Positions 37,201 to 49,500 of a stretch of 64,000 nucleotides of DNA are shown piece after piece (the first letter of the stretch is position 1; each line of letters opens with the position of its first letter). The stretch is from NCBI GenBank assembly GCA_932521025.1, contig OW051473.1:5828001-5892000 (forward strand), in the 5' to 3' direction. A program made the translations under genes and the position numbers. The notes beneath the pieces were generated by a model. That model was not told the origin of the DNA. It ran no database searches and saw nothing but the letters and a program-made list of their open reading frames with translations. Origin of the DNA: Oscheius onirici. Lineage: Eukaryota > Nematoda > Chromadorea > Rhabditida > Rhabditidae.

Positions 37201-40200
37201 TCTACAGTTTCTAACAATTGGTCATACATAACTTATAGATGGAGCACTTGTATGGGAGACTGTATGGTTCTCTCTATCAATTCCAGTTTCAATGGACAAT
37301 TCATGACTGCTAGCATGTACACCTGCGACCCTGCCGCTGTCTGCTCTCAGCTTAGTAAGATTTTATTTGTACTTTTCGAAAGTTATGTTTCAGATCTCAC
37401 TAACACTTGTGGATCTCCCGAACTTGGAATTACCGGTTGCTGCTGCGACTCTGACGCTTGCATCGATCCTAACTACAACAGATCTCCCGATCGTGTCCTC
37501 AGCTGCTACGTCGGAGTTTGGAATGGAGCCACCAAGATGAGTATGGGAGTTGATGTAAGTTTTCACAAGTTCATAGTAAACAAATGAATTTAGTCGACTT
37601 GCGATGGAAAGTGTGCTTCTATCTATACTTATTACAACAACATAAAGTACAAAGCTTATTTCTGTCTCAATCAGAAACAAGCCGAGACTCTCAACGTGGA
37701 CAACGGCTGCAGAAAAATTCCCGGTGATGCCGAAATCGCAGCCTGCGTATGTGACAATGCTAACAACTGTAATGTTGCTGCTGACGAAAATGTTCTACAG
37801 AATCCTCTTAATACAAATGTGAGCACGCACTCTCTAAATCATTGGTAGAACTTCAGTTTACTGAGAATCCAATAGCATGTTGGAACGGTCTTTATGTCAA
37901 TGGAATACCACAAGGAGCTGTCGGATGGAACGGCTGTAAAGGAATGTGCGCTTCTGCTCAGTGGCAGACGAGCCTCAATGGAACCAACCACACTCTCACT
38001 TTCTACACTTGTGATCCAGCTGCTGCTTGCTCTGCTATGGGCCTTATCAACAGCTGCGGACAAGTTGACGCTATCCCTGGTCTAACTGGTTGCTGTTGCA
38101 GTTCCGATGCTTGTATGGATGCCACTTCAATCTATCCCAAAAGTCAGAATCTTAACTGTTTTGCTGGAATCGTTACTCCCTGGTCTTCCGCCCCCGGAGG
38201 AATTATGGCTGGAGCTCCAGTCAAGTGCAATGGTCGCTGTGGCTCCCTGTCTTCTACTCTCAACGGAAACAATTTCACTGCTTATCAATGCATCTCGACA
38301 GACGTTTGCCAGACCCTTGGAATTGATGGAACTTGCTCCACTATTCAATTTGATCGCGCGATTACAGGATGCTGCTGTTCTACCGGAGATTACTGTAACA
38401 TTGCAGGAATAAATGTAGACTTTTATATTTGGCGATTCAATGAAAAAATTTAGATTAACGTGACTAGCCCTGCTTTCACAGAACCGGCAATCGCTTGTTA
38501 CAGTGGGTTCTGGGTCAACGGAATTGCTACAGGTGACGGCGGATATGTTGCCTGTCAGGGGCAGTGTGCCTCTATTCGTTTGACGACAGCTCTCAGTGGA
38601 TCTCCCATTGATGCTACTCTTTATACTTGCGATCCAGCCGCAGTTTGTTCGCAATTAAGTATGAAGGGATTTTAAGTTTTCAACATTGTTTCCAGATATC
38701 TCCAATTCTTGCGGTAGTCCGGAACCCGGAGTGAAGGGATGCTGCTGCGACTCTGATACCTGCATAGATCCCAACTACAATAGATACCCTGGTCGCATAC
38801 TCAGCTGCTACGTTGGTGTCTGGAATACCGTTACCAATGGCAGTGTTGGAGTTTACGTATGTTCTAAAAATTTATATTCTTATGCCGGTTAAGACGACTT
38901 GTCAAGGAACATGCGCTTCCTTTGCTACACATCAGAATAGACAGTTAACAAAAGTTTACTTCTGTATGAGTATTCAACAATCTCACTGGCTTGACTTGGA
39001 CAATGCTTGTACACGCATTCCAGGCTACGACGCTCAAATATGCAGCTGTGACAATACCAACAACTGCAACGTACTGCCCGGAGAGACACCATCTCCAAAT
39101 GCCTTAAATACGACAGTAAGACTTTGGTTCAATTCAGTACCAGATTGATATTAGTACGACGGACCTCCGATCACTTGTTGGAACGGGGCCTATATCAATG
39201 GAAAGGGTCAGGGACAAGCTGGTTGGGCTGTTTGTACGGGAAACTGTGCCTCAATGCAGTTCAACAACACATTTAACGGATATGTTAACAGTTTTGTATT
39301 CTACACTTGCGATCCCGTTTCTGCTTGTACATCTTTCGGTAAAACATTCTCATTTCATAAAATAGCAGCACTACAGGCATGAGCAACAGTTGCGGCCAAG
39401 TTGATGGCGTACCTGGCTTGATTGGATGTTGCTGCGACCAAAATGCCTGCATGACCGGCGATTCCATTTACCCGAAAGTTACCAACACAACCAGTAGTAC
39501 TATACCTAGTCCTGCCACAATAGAATGCTATGCTGGAATAGTTTCCAATTACTCCCCAAATTCTGGAGGAATCATGGCCGGAGCTCCTGTCACTTGTTAC
39601 GGTCAATGTGGTTCTCTCGTTTCCACTATTAGCGGGTTCAATGTAACAGTTTACCAGTGCATGCCCACAAACGTCTGCCAATCTCTTGCACTTGATAATT
39701 CATGCATTAGCTTGCCTGGAGACCGAGTTGTCACGGCTTGTTGCTGTTCAACCGGTGATTACTGTAATATCAAAGGAACTACAGTAAGTTCCTTTCTCCT
39801 AACTGAACATAATCAGCTCAGATTGTTCCAAGTACTCCAACCTACACAGAACCTGCTATAGTTTGCTACAATGGTCTTTGGGTGGATATGACTCCAATCA
39901 GCAATGGCCAATACGCAGTATGTCGAGGAAAATGCTCTTCCATCAAAATAACAAGCATAATAAGTGGTCAAGAACACACGGCAGAACTATTCACGTGCGA
40001 TCCGGCAACTGTTTGCAGTCAATTAAGTAACTTTTCTCTACTTATAATGCTACATTATTTTACAGACATGACTAACAACTGTTATTCCCCGGGGCCTGGA
40101 ATTATTGGTTGTTGTTGTGATTCAGATACTTGCATTGATCCACAGTATAATCGGTATCCACATCGTAGTCTTTCCTGCTACGTTGGAGTGTGGAATGGGG

Positions 40201-43200
40201 CTACAGGACAAAGCATGGGAGCCGATGTATGTCCTTTCATCTGATAATATTGTTCTTTCAGTCTTCTTGCGACGGCAAATGTGCTTCAGTCTTCACCTAC
40301 GTGAACAACCAAAAGTATAAGGCCTACTTCTGTCTCAGTAAACAACAGACGGAAACTCTAGGAGTAGATAACGGATGCAGAATTCTTCCCGGTGATCAAC
40401 AGATTCAAGCCTGTGTTTGTGACGATACAAACAATTGCAACGTTGATACTGGAGAAAATGTTCTTCAAAATTCTTCTAACGTTACTGTGAGTTAGAATCA
40501 AGCACATTGATGAAATAACTACAGTTTATTGGTCAACCGATCGCTTGCTGGAATGGTCTTTACGTTAACGGCCAAGCTCAAGGATCTGTTGGCTGGAGTG
40601 GCTGCAACGGAATGTGCGCGGTTATAGTATGGAAAACTACCTTCAGTGGATCCTACAACACACTTACACTATACACATGTGACCCTGCCGCTGCCTGTGT
40701 TGCAATGGATCTCATCAATTCGTGTGGACAAGTCGATGCGATCCCTGGCTTGACAGGGTGTTGCTGTAGTTCTGACGCTTGCATGGATGCCACTTCAATC
40801 TATCCCAAAAGTCAGAATCTCAACTGTTTTGCCGGAATCGTTACACCTTGGTCATCGGCTCCTGGAGGAATCATGGCCGGAGCAACTATCAAATGCAACG
40901 GTCGCTGTTCTTCCCTGTCCTCTTCTATAAATGGAAACAATTTCACTGCTTACCAATGTATCTCAACAGACGTTTGCCAGACCCTTGGAATTGATGGAAC
41001 TTGCTCCACTATTCAATTTGATCGCGCGATTACAGGATGCTGCTGTTCTACCGGAGATTACTGTAACATTGCAGGAACAAATGTACGTTTTTCTACAGTC
41101 ACTATTTACAACGGTTACAGATCACTGTGACTACTCCTACTTTCACAGAACCACCGATTGCTTGCTACAACGGTCTCTGGGTCAATGGAAATGTGGCTGT
41201 TGATGGCGGCTATGTCGCATGCTTAGGAAAGTGTGCCTCTATCAGCTTGACAACGAGCTCAAATGGTGCCCCTCAAACTGCTACTCTTTACACTTGCGAT
41301 CCTGCGACTATCTGCTCTCAGCTCAGTATGATTTTCTGCCGTCTTTCTCACAATTTTCAGACGTGACTAACAACTGTGGTTCACCTGAGCCTGGAGTGAA
41401 TGGTTGTTGTTGCGATACTGACGCTTGCATTGACCCAAATTATGAAAGGTATCCGGGACGGAGTCTTACATGTTACGTTGGAGTATGGAACGGCGCCACT
41501 AAAAATAGCATGGGCGTTGATGTGAGCAATTGAAAAAATATTTAAAAAAAAGAAAATTTCAGACTATATGCGATGGAAAGTGTGCTTCTATCTATACTTA
41601 TTACAACAACATAAAGTACAAAGCTTATTTCTGTCTCAATCAGAAACAAGCCGAGACTCTCAACGTGGACAACGGCTGCAGAAAAATTCCCGGTGATGCC
41701 GAAATCGCAGCCTGCGTATGTGACAATGCTAACAACTGTAATGTTGCTGCTGACGAAAATGTTCTACAGAATCCTCTTAATACAAATGTGAGCACGCACT
41801 CTCTAAATCATTGGTAGAACTTCAGTTTACTGAGAATCCAATAGCATGTTGGAACGGTCTTTATGTCAATGGAATACCACAAGGAGCTGTCGGATGGAAC
41901 GGCTGTAAAGGAATGTGCGCTTCTGCTCAGTGGCAGACGAGCCTCAATGGAACCAACCACACTCTCACTTTCTACACTTGTGATCCAGCTGCTGCTTGCT
42001 CTGCTATGGGCCTTATCAACAGCTGCGGACAAGTTGACGCTATCCCTGGTCTAACTGGTTGCTGTTGCAGTTCCGATGCTTGTATGGACGCCAAATCCAT
42101 CTACCCTAAGAAACAAAACCTCAAGTGTTATGCAGGAATAGTTACTCCGTGGTCCACCAACGATGGAGGGATTATGGCAGGAGCTTCAGTGAAATGTAAC
42201 GGTCGATGCGGGTCGCTTTCATCCACTCTCAATGGATACAATTTCACTGCCTATCAATGCATTCCAACGAACGTCTGTCAGTCTCTTGGAATTGATGGAA
42301 CTTGTAGTACTCTTACTGCAGACAGAGACATCACTGGATGTTGCTGTTCTACTGGAGATTACTGTAACATTGCCAATACTGGAGTAAGTTTTTTCTCTTA
42401 CATATAACTTCACACACTGTTTTGGGTTTCATCTGATAACCGTCACTTTTCAGATCTCTGCCAACCCTCCAACATTCACCGAGCCCACAATCGCTTGCTA
42501 CAGTGGTGTTTGGGTCAATGGAAAAGCCATTGCTGATGGAGGTTACATTGGTTGTCAAGGAAAATGTGCCTCGATCAGTCTGACCACTAGTCTCAGTGGA
42601 GCTTCTCAAACGGCTGTACTCTATACCTGTGATCCTGCAGCTGTTTGTTCTCAGCTCAGTAAGACCGCAACGATACTTTTATATAAGGACATTATAGACC
42701 TGACAAACTCTTGCGGCTTTCCGGAACCTGGAGTTAAGGGCTGTTGTTGCGATTCTGATACTTGCATCGATCCGAACTACAATAGAGGCCCGGATCAGAC
42801 TCTTAGCTGTTACATCGGAGCTTGGAACGCTGCTACCAATGGAAGCGTAGGAGCCTACGTAAGATAACTTGCTTTTCCAAATTTCAACTACCTGTTCAGA
42901 GCACATGTAGCGGAAAGTGCGCTTCCATTTCTACCTATCAAAATAACCATCTCTACAAGGTTTATTTCTGCCTTACTGATCAGCAGACGGAATCTCTAGG
43001 AGTCGATAATGGGTGCACACAAATTCCGTCTGACCGCTCCATTGAAGCGTGCGTCTGTGATGACAGCAGTAATTGTAACGTCAAGCCCGGAGAGTTCACG
43101 GCCGCTAATGCTCCCAACGTTACGGTGAGATTAGCTCTCTACTACACAAAAATGAGTTTTAGTACGACGCTCCACCGATCACATGCTGGAGTGGAACTTA

Positions 43201-46200
43201 TGTCAATGGACAGAAACAAGGTTCAGTCGGCTGGGTCGGATGTACCGGAAACTGTGCTTCTATGCAGCTTAATACAACATTCCAAGGAAGTAGCAATTCG
43301 TTCGTTTTATATACCTGTGACCCCGCTGGAGCTTGCAATGCACTCTGTAAGTGTACAATGCTAATTGTATGATTAATGTTTCCAGCTATGAACAACCAAT
43401 GCCAAGATATGGACGCTATTCCTGGCCTTATCGGGTGCTGTTGTGATCAGAATGCTTGTATGAACAGTGATTCCATATATCCGAAGGTCACTAACAATAC
43501 TAATAATTACCCTTCAAGCAACAGCACAACGCCACCACCAACTTTAACTTCAATGAACTGTTTTTCCGGAATTGTCACTCCATGGTCTACAAATGAGGGT
43601 GGAATCATGGCTGGTGCCTCGGTAAAATGTAACGGAAAATGTGGTCTTCTATCGTCAACTGTCAGCGGCTACCCCTTCACTGCCTACCAATGCATAGATA
43701 CAAATGTCTGTAAATTTCTCAACATTGACAATACATGTGGTACTCTTGAAGCTGATCGAGATATCACTGGTTGCTGTTGTTCCAATAAAGACTACTGTAA
43801 CATTGACGGAACCGGAGTAAGAATAACTTTCACATCACAAGACTGCCTTACTTTTAGATCCCTGCTCCCACTATTCCAAGCTACTCTGAGCCAACTATCG
43901 CTTGTTACAGCGGAATGTGGGTAAATGGAAACGCCACTGCAGATGGCGGTTACACGGCCTGCCAAGGAAAATGTGCTTCGATAAGCATAACAACCTATTT
44001 CTCTGGACATACAACTACTGCTACTTTGTACACATGTGATCCAGCTACCGTCTGCAGCCAATTGAGTTTGTCATAGACTTTAAAGTGTGATGTATACGTT
44101 CAGACGTCAGTAACAGTTGTGCTTCTCCCGAACCGGGCATTTTTGGATGTTGCTGTGATACAAACACTTGCATCGATCCCAATTTCAACAGATACCCTGG
44201 TCGTCGACTATCTTGCTATGTTGGAGTTTGGAACGGCGTTACCAAGCAAAGTGTGGGCGCAGACGTAAGGCCATTTTGCTTGAGGTAAACCGAAACTTTC
44301 AAGACTCTTTGTGATGGAAAGTGTGCCTCAATGTCCACTTACATTACCAACAACAAATACAAGGCTTACTTCTGCCTGAACCAAAAGCAAACAGAAGCAC
44401 TTGGAGTAGATAATGGATGTCGAACAATTCCTGCAGATCCGGAGATCCAGGCATGTGTTTGTGACGATGTCAACAACTGCAACGTTGACCCGGGAGAAAA
44501 TGTCCTTCAGAACACCATCAATACTGACGTAGAGACTTCTGATATTAAATTTATCCTCTTTTTTAGTATTCTGGCAATCCGATAGCCTGCTGGAACGGTC
44601 TTTACGTTAACGAGCAACCGCAAGGAGCTGTTGGATGGATCGGCTGCCAGGGAATGTGTGCATCGATTCAGTGGCTTACTTCACTCAATGGAGCTAATCA
44701 TGTCCTCAAATTGTATACATGTGATCCTGCTGCTGCTTGTACCTCAATGGGACTCTCGAACAACTGTGTGCAACTGAACGGTATTCCCGGATTGACCGGT
44801 TGCTGTTGTAGTTCCGATGCTTGCATGGATTCTACCTCTATTTATCCCAAAAATCAAAATCTCAACTGTTTTGCCGGAATCGTAACTCCGTGGTCTTCAG
44901 CACCGGGAGGAATCATGGCCGGGGCTGCTGTGAAATGTAGTGGGCGTTGTGCAACACTGGCATCTACTCTGAATGGTTATCCCTTCACGGCTTATCAATG
45001 TATTCCAACCAATATGTGCCAAAATCTATTAATCGACGGAAAATGCGGCACTCTAACTGCCGATCGTGACATAAAGGGTTGTTGCTGTTCTTCAAAAGAT
45101 TTCTGCAACATCGACGGCACAGGAGTAGGCCTGCTGTCCTCTTTGATATAAATCTGTTTTCAGATTAATCCGCCAACAATTTCCAACTATACAGAGCCAC
45201 CTATCTCTTGTTACAATGGTCTTTGGGTCAACGGCAATGCTAGTAGCGACGGAGCTTACGTTTCCTGCCAAGGAAAATGTGCGTCAATCAGCATGACTAC
45301 TTCTCTTTCTGGACAGAAAATGACTGCCACTATTTACACCTGTGATCCGACCACAGTATGTACCCAGTTCGGTGAGAACAGGTTATTATTTCCTACCATC
45401 TTATTTTCAGGACTATTGAACTCGTGTGGATCCCCTGAGCCTGGAGTGAACGGATGCTGTTGCGATTCGGATGCTTGCCTCGATCCAAACTTTAATAGGT
45501 CGCCTGATCGTGTACTTCGTTGCTACGTTGGAGCCTGGAATGCTGCTACTAATGGAAGTGTCGGAGATTACGTGAGTGCCTGAATCGTTACTCTTAGGTT
45601 AATCTTTCAGACAACCTGCGACGGAAAATGCGCTTCTGTTTCAACCATCCAAAACGGCAAAATGGTAAAAGTATACTTCTGTCTGAACGCACAGCAAACT
45701 GAATCTTTGGGAGTGGACAACGGCTGTACGATTATTCCGGCTGACAGAAGTGTTGAAGCATGTGTCTGCGATGATGTGGATAACTGTAATATTCAACCGG
45801 GAGAAACACCTGCTTCAAATGCTGTGAACATTACTGTACGTTTGATGCTGTTTTTATTTAATTATTTGTAGTATGATGCTCCTCCGATCACTTGCTGGAG
45901 TGGGACTTATGTGAATAATGTAAAACAAGGTCAGGTTGGATGGATCGCTTGTACCGGAAACTGTGCTTCTATTCAATTGAATACCACTTATAACGGAACT
46001 CCCAACTCATTGGTACTATACACGTGTGATCCAGCTGCAGCATGTAAAGCTATCGGTAGGGCACTACCTTCAACATAACACTAAGCTTCATAGGTCTGAG
46101 CAACAGCTGCAACACCGTGGACGGAATTCCCAATCTTATGGGATGTTGCTGTGATCAGAATGCTTGCATGACAAGCGCATCGATTTATCCAGTGACTGCA

Positions 46201-46416
46201 GGTGGCGCGTCGTCACCGAAGCCTGGAAGTACAACAGAACTGCCTCCTGTTGGAACAACAAATGCTTCAGTTACATCCACACAATCTACAGCAAAAGCTA
46301 CAGTTCCTACTTCTAAACCCACAACATCAAAAGTGATCTCCACGACCACCGGCTCATCTTCAGTCTTTTCAATTTCAGCTGCCCTTGTTCTAACGGTTAT
46401 TGTCATGTTTTTCTGA
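34293..46416 (+). CDS. giant cysteine-module surface protein, copy 2 (mosaic)
   Basis: Same architecture as copy 1 but longer, about 3,350 residues and about 36 modules. Signal peptide MRLGLFLALVATALAL. The first 60 residues are a diverged paralogue of copy 1; from 34466 to 37328 the DNA looks identical to copy 1, then a short block matches the 3' end of copy 1. From 37.5 kb on, the protein is seven repeats of a four-module unit of 1.30-1.41 kb (A1 CWNGLYVNG, B1 CFAGIVTPWS, A2 CYSGxWVNG, B2 CYVGVWN), with introns at repeated positions. B2 modules have ACVCD in place of CCC and a changed middle (KxYFCLxxQQTExLGVDNGC). The protein ends with a Thr/Ser/Pro-rich stretch (GSTTELPPVGTTNASVTS) and a hydrophobic tail (FSISAALVLTVIVMFF). 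Codon use after 37.5 kb is more mixed than in the shared block. Function unknown; probably surface-exposed. Confidence 0.88.
34466..37328 (+). repeat. 2.86-kb block shared with giant gene 1 (copy b)
   Basis: Partner of 25203-28065. Its left edge carries an in-frame duplication (DFIM repeated), marking the recombination joint. Its right edge runs directly into the block matching 31711-31912. Confidence 0.93.
37316..37517 (+). repeat. 0.2-kb block shared with giant gene 1 (copy b)
   Basis: Partner of 31711-31912. It overlaps the end of the 2.86-kb block at TGTACACCTGCGA, the sequence common to both parents at the switch point. Confidence 0.9.
37600..38119 (+). repeat. 520-bp internal duplication in giant gene 2 (copy a)
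   Basis: Matches 41569-42088 at an offset of 3,969 bp with no difference seen, including one intron. It ends at TTGTATGGA, where the copies part (T against C). Confidence 0.92.
37875..46030 (+). repeat. higher-order array, seven 1.3-1.4-kb units
   Basis: The codons for the module start (TGY TGG ARY GG) recur at about 37878, 39174, 40545, 41847, 43181, 44587 and 45891. The spacings are 1296, 1371, 1302, 1334, 1406 and 1304 bp. Each full unit holds modules A1, B1, A2 and B2 plus their introns; the last unit is only A1 before the tail. Confidence 0.88.
41569..42088 (+). repeat. 520-bp internal duplication in giant gene 2 (copy b)
   Basis: Partner of 37600-38119. The flanks on both sides belong to different units and are diverged, so the patch is a recent copy or conversion. 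Confidence 0.92.
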
Positions 46417-46484
46417 GTTTAGAAATTGTCTGTAAAACTATAAAACTAGCCTTAAATTGCCATCTGTTACGCATTTTTAGGATT

Positions 46485-46490
46485 AATAAA
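46485..46490 (+). terminator. poly(A) signal of giant gene 2
   Basis: AATAAA 69 nt after the stop codon at 46414-46416. Confidence 0.6.
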
Positions 46491-46590
46491 TGCTTGAAAC
46501 TATCCATATCGACATTGTTATATATTTTGTCTTGGGTACGCTATAAAATAAGAAAAAAGGAATACCAAAAGCTTGTTCATAAAATACATT

Positions 46591-49500
46591 TCACAATTTT
46601 AGAACAGTTATTTTCTTCTCTGCATAAAAACAGAGTAAACATGAGGGTAGAAGAACTAATGCTCCTATCAACGATACTATTCCGAGTGCTATCAACATTA
46701 TACCGACCTGAAAATACAATTATTCTGAAATTTCTTCAATCTTACCTGATAAAAAGCAGCAGTTGACGAAAATAGCAATGGGATACCGCATACAACGGAG
46801 GAGCAAGCTGCCAAACTACAGGCCGTTCCGGCAGAATGAAAAGCGGACCTGATTTTTTGAATCAAAGAAAGATAATAAGATAGGTATACCTAACCTTGTC
46901 ATCCATGAACATTTCTCCAGAATCTTTCACACTGGCTGCAATATGAAGAGAAAAATCAAAACTTAAGCCTATGGTCAAGACAATAATTGTAGATTCGACC
47001 ACGCTCAATTGCCATCCTGGGAATTGTTTTGCAAGTTTTTTCCTTCAAACTTACCAATCAAGACAAGCGTGGAAGTGGTCCAAAGCACAACAGCACAAAT
47101 GACTGCCACAGTAATCAGCGATAGAAGGAACTGTTGTGTGCAAAGAATTACCACGATCAGAGATACAATAACAGAAATGATGACTGAGGATAGTGTTGAT
47201 GATCTCAATTTTCCGATAATATCGTAATATCGGGTTATTTCGCCCGAAGAAAGACATCGAAGCGGCAAGTTTCCTAAGTTTTCATTGTTGGAGGCTCAGC
47301 CTGTGGATTACCAAGATAGCCTTTCATGACTTCACAGTCTTTCCTGATTTCTTCAAAAGCTTCGGATACCTTTCTAGAAGCAGCGGTTAACTTTACTGTC
47401 GAAGGAGTAGAAAGAAAATATCTGAAATTCTTTTTATTTCAAAATCGTTAACACTACCCAATAAGTTGCATATCCTTGTTGATAAGCGGACCGTCCGATG
47501 GATATTTCGAAAAGTCATCGGGAAATCGAGATGGTAGGCGTTCGAACCAATGGTCAACATAACATTTGTTAGAAACAAATGTGTTATGAGAGCAATCCGA
47601 AGCTTGTAATCCAGTGATCCAAGAATTGTTAGGGTTCCAGTTCGAGTTTTCCACAACGGTGTTTACTGCTTGCTAAAGCTAACAGTTTAAGACTCCAGCA
47701 ACATTCACCTCGATATGTTTTAGGTTCTTTGAAGAAAACCTCATTTGTTTTCCCTTTAGCTTCCCGTTGTTTGATACAGAAAGTAGGCTATTGCCGCTAA
47801 AGAAGTGTTATGATCCAAAAACTGAACTTACGTTATTTGAATTTTGTCAATGATGAAATACTTTTGAATCACATAGGATCGTTTCCATTCAAAATTGAAC
47901 AGATGAGCATTGTTATCATACCATTCTGCCGGATTACTATCGACGAGAAGCTATAACTTTGCAACAAGTTTTGCAAAGCCATACCTTTGTAGGATTGTAT
48001 TCAGGCAAAGTCAATCCCGGGTTGAAAAATGAAACAAAAACGGAGAAACCTGTCAAGGCAGTGGCGATTAAAAGCACTACCCACTTCACGGATTTCAGCG
48101 CTCGAACAAAAAAGTCCATGAACATGTCCGTTGAAAAGTTTAAAGTCAACGGACCTAAAAAATTTCAGTGGCACTTATAGTACTACCTTGGTCCGACTGA
48201 GTGACCATTATTGTAGCAGGAAGAATAAAAATAACCAAACAGTAATTAAAAAGAACTGTAAGACAGGCGTATATTCCAAAACACCTGAAAAATTAATCAG
48301 GTCAGACCATTATACCTTTACCTCAAAACAACTATGTCACCGCTTAGATTTGACAGAAAAGCAACTGCCGTAGTTGCTGAAGTGATGAACATGCTCATCA
48401 ACGAATGCCTCAAAGAACTCTCCAAGCAACGAATATGCAAGGAGCTTCCAGGCAAGTACATGTCTCCGGGTCTCCATGGACCAGATAAATGCTAGTATCG
48501 TCCGTTTCCGAATGATTCTTTTTTTTACCTTTTTGTCCAACTTGTAGTACGAAAGTAAAAGGAAAGCGTCATCTGCTCCAATTGAAGTCATCAACACAAT
48601 AACAAGAAGATTCAAGAACGGGAAGAAGTCAATGCCCAGAATTACCTGTATATTTATGTGCTGCAAAGAAATTTCCAAGTTTACCGTATATGTAAAAAAG
48701 GCAAGAGTCATGGATAGGATAACCATGGTGAGTATGATAAATGTGAATATTATGCTACCAGAATACAAATAAAATGTTGCCATAACCAGAGTAGCTGAAA
48801 ACTATTGCGTTTTGGTATTCTCAAGAACTCACCAGATATAGCAGAAAGCAACGAATCATGAATAAGGGCATCGTGAAACATTTTAGTCTTTATTCCAAAA
48901 TCGATTCCTCGTTGCTTCAATCCATTTTGGGAAAAGTGTTTGTTCAGTTTCTTCTCGAATTTTTCAAAGAAACGGATAGTTTCACCGTCATAAGCACGCT
49001 GTAGAGGCACGAAAATTGATACAAAAGGAAGACTCTTGTCTATGGGCAGCAGCAATTCGGCTGCCTGTGAATCGCGTTAACGTTTTTTAGTTCGTTACCT
49101 GTTGTATCATTTCCAGTTTGCAGATTTCCAGCGAGTTTCTGTCAGATTGACACTGCCTTATTGTGGTTTTCAAGTTGTCGATGCTTAAAAAAGTGCTACA
49201 CTTAGAAGCAGACTCACTCGGCCTGCATGATATTAGAACATTTCTTCGTGACAGATGGATTCATGCACAGTGCAATCATAGGCAAATTTATAGAGTGTTT
49301 CAGCTGAGAAATTCGAATTTTTGACATGCCCGTCTCCTCGACAGTTTTGTCGACAATAGCATCCATCTCACAAAGGGCTTTGAAAGATTGTTCCGTGAAC
49401 AGCTACAACCATGTCACATCTAATACATCGATGCAACATACATTTTGCGGTTCTACAACAACTTTTGACATAAGTTCAATTATGTCGTATGGGATCCGTT

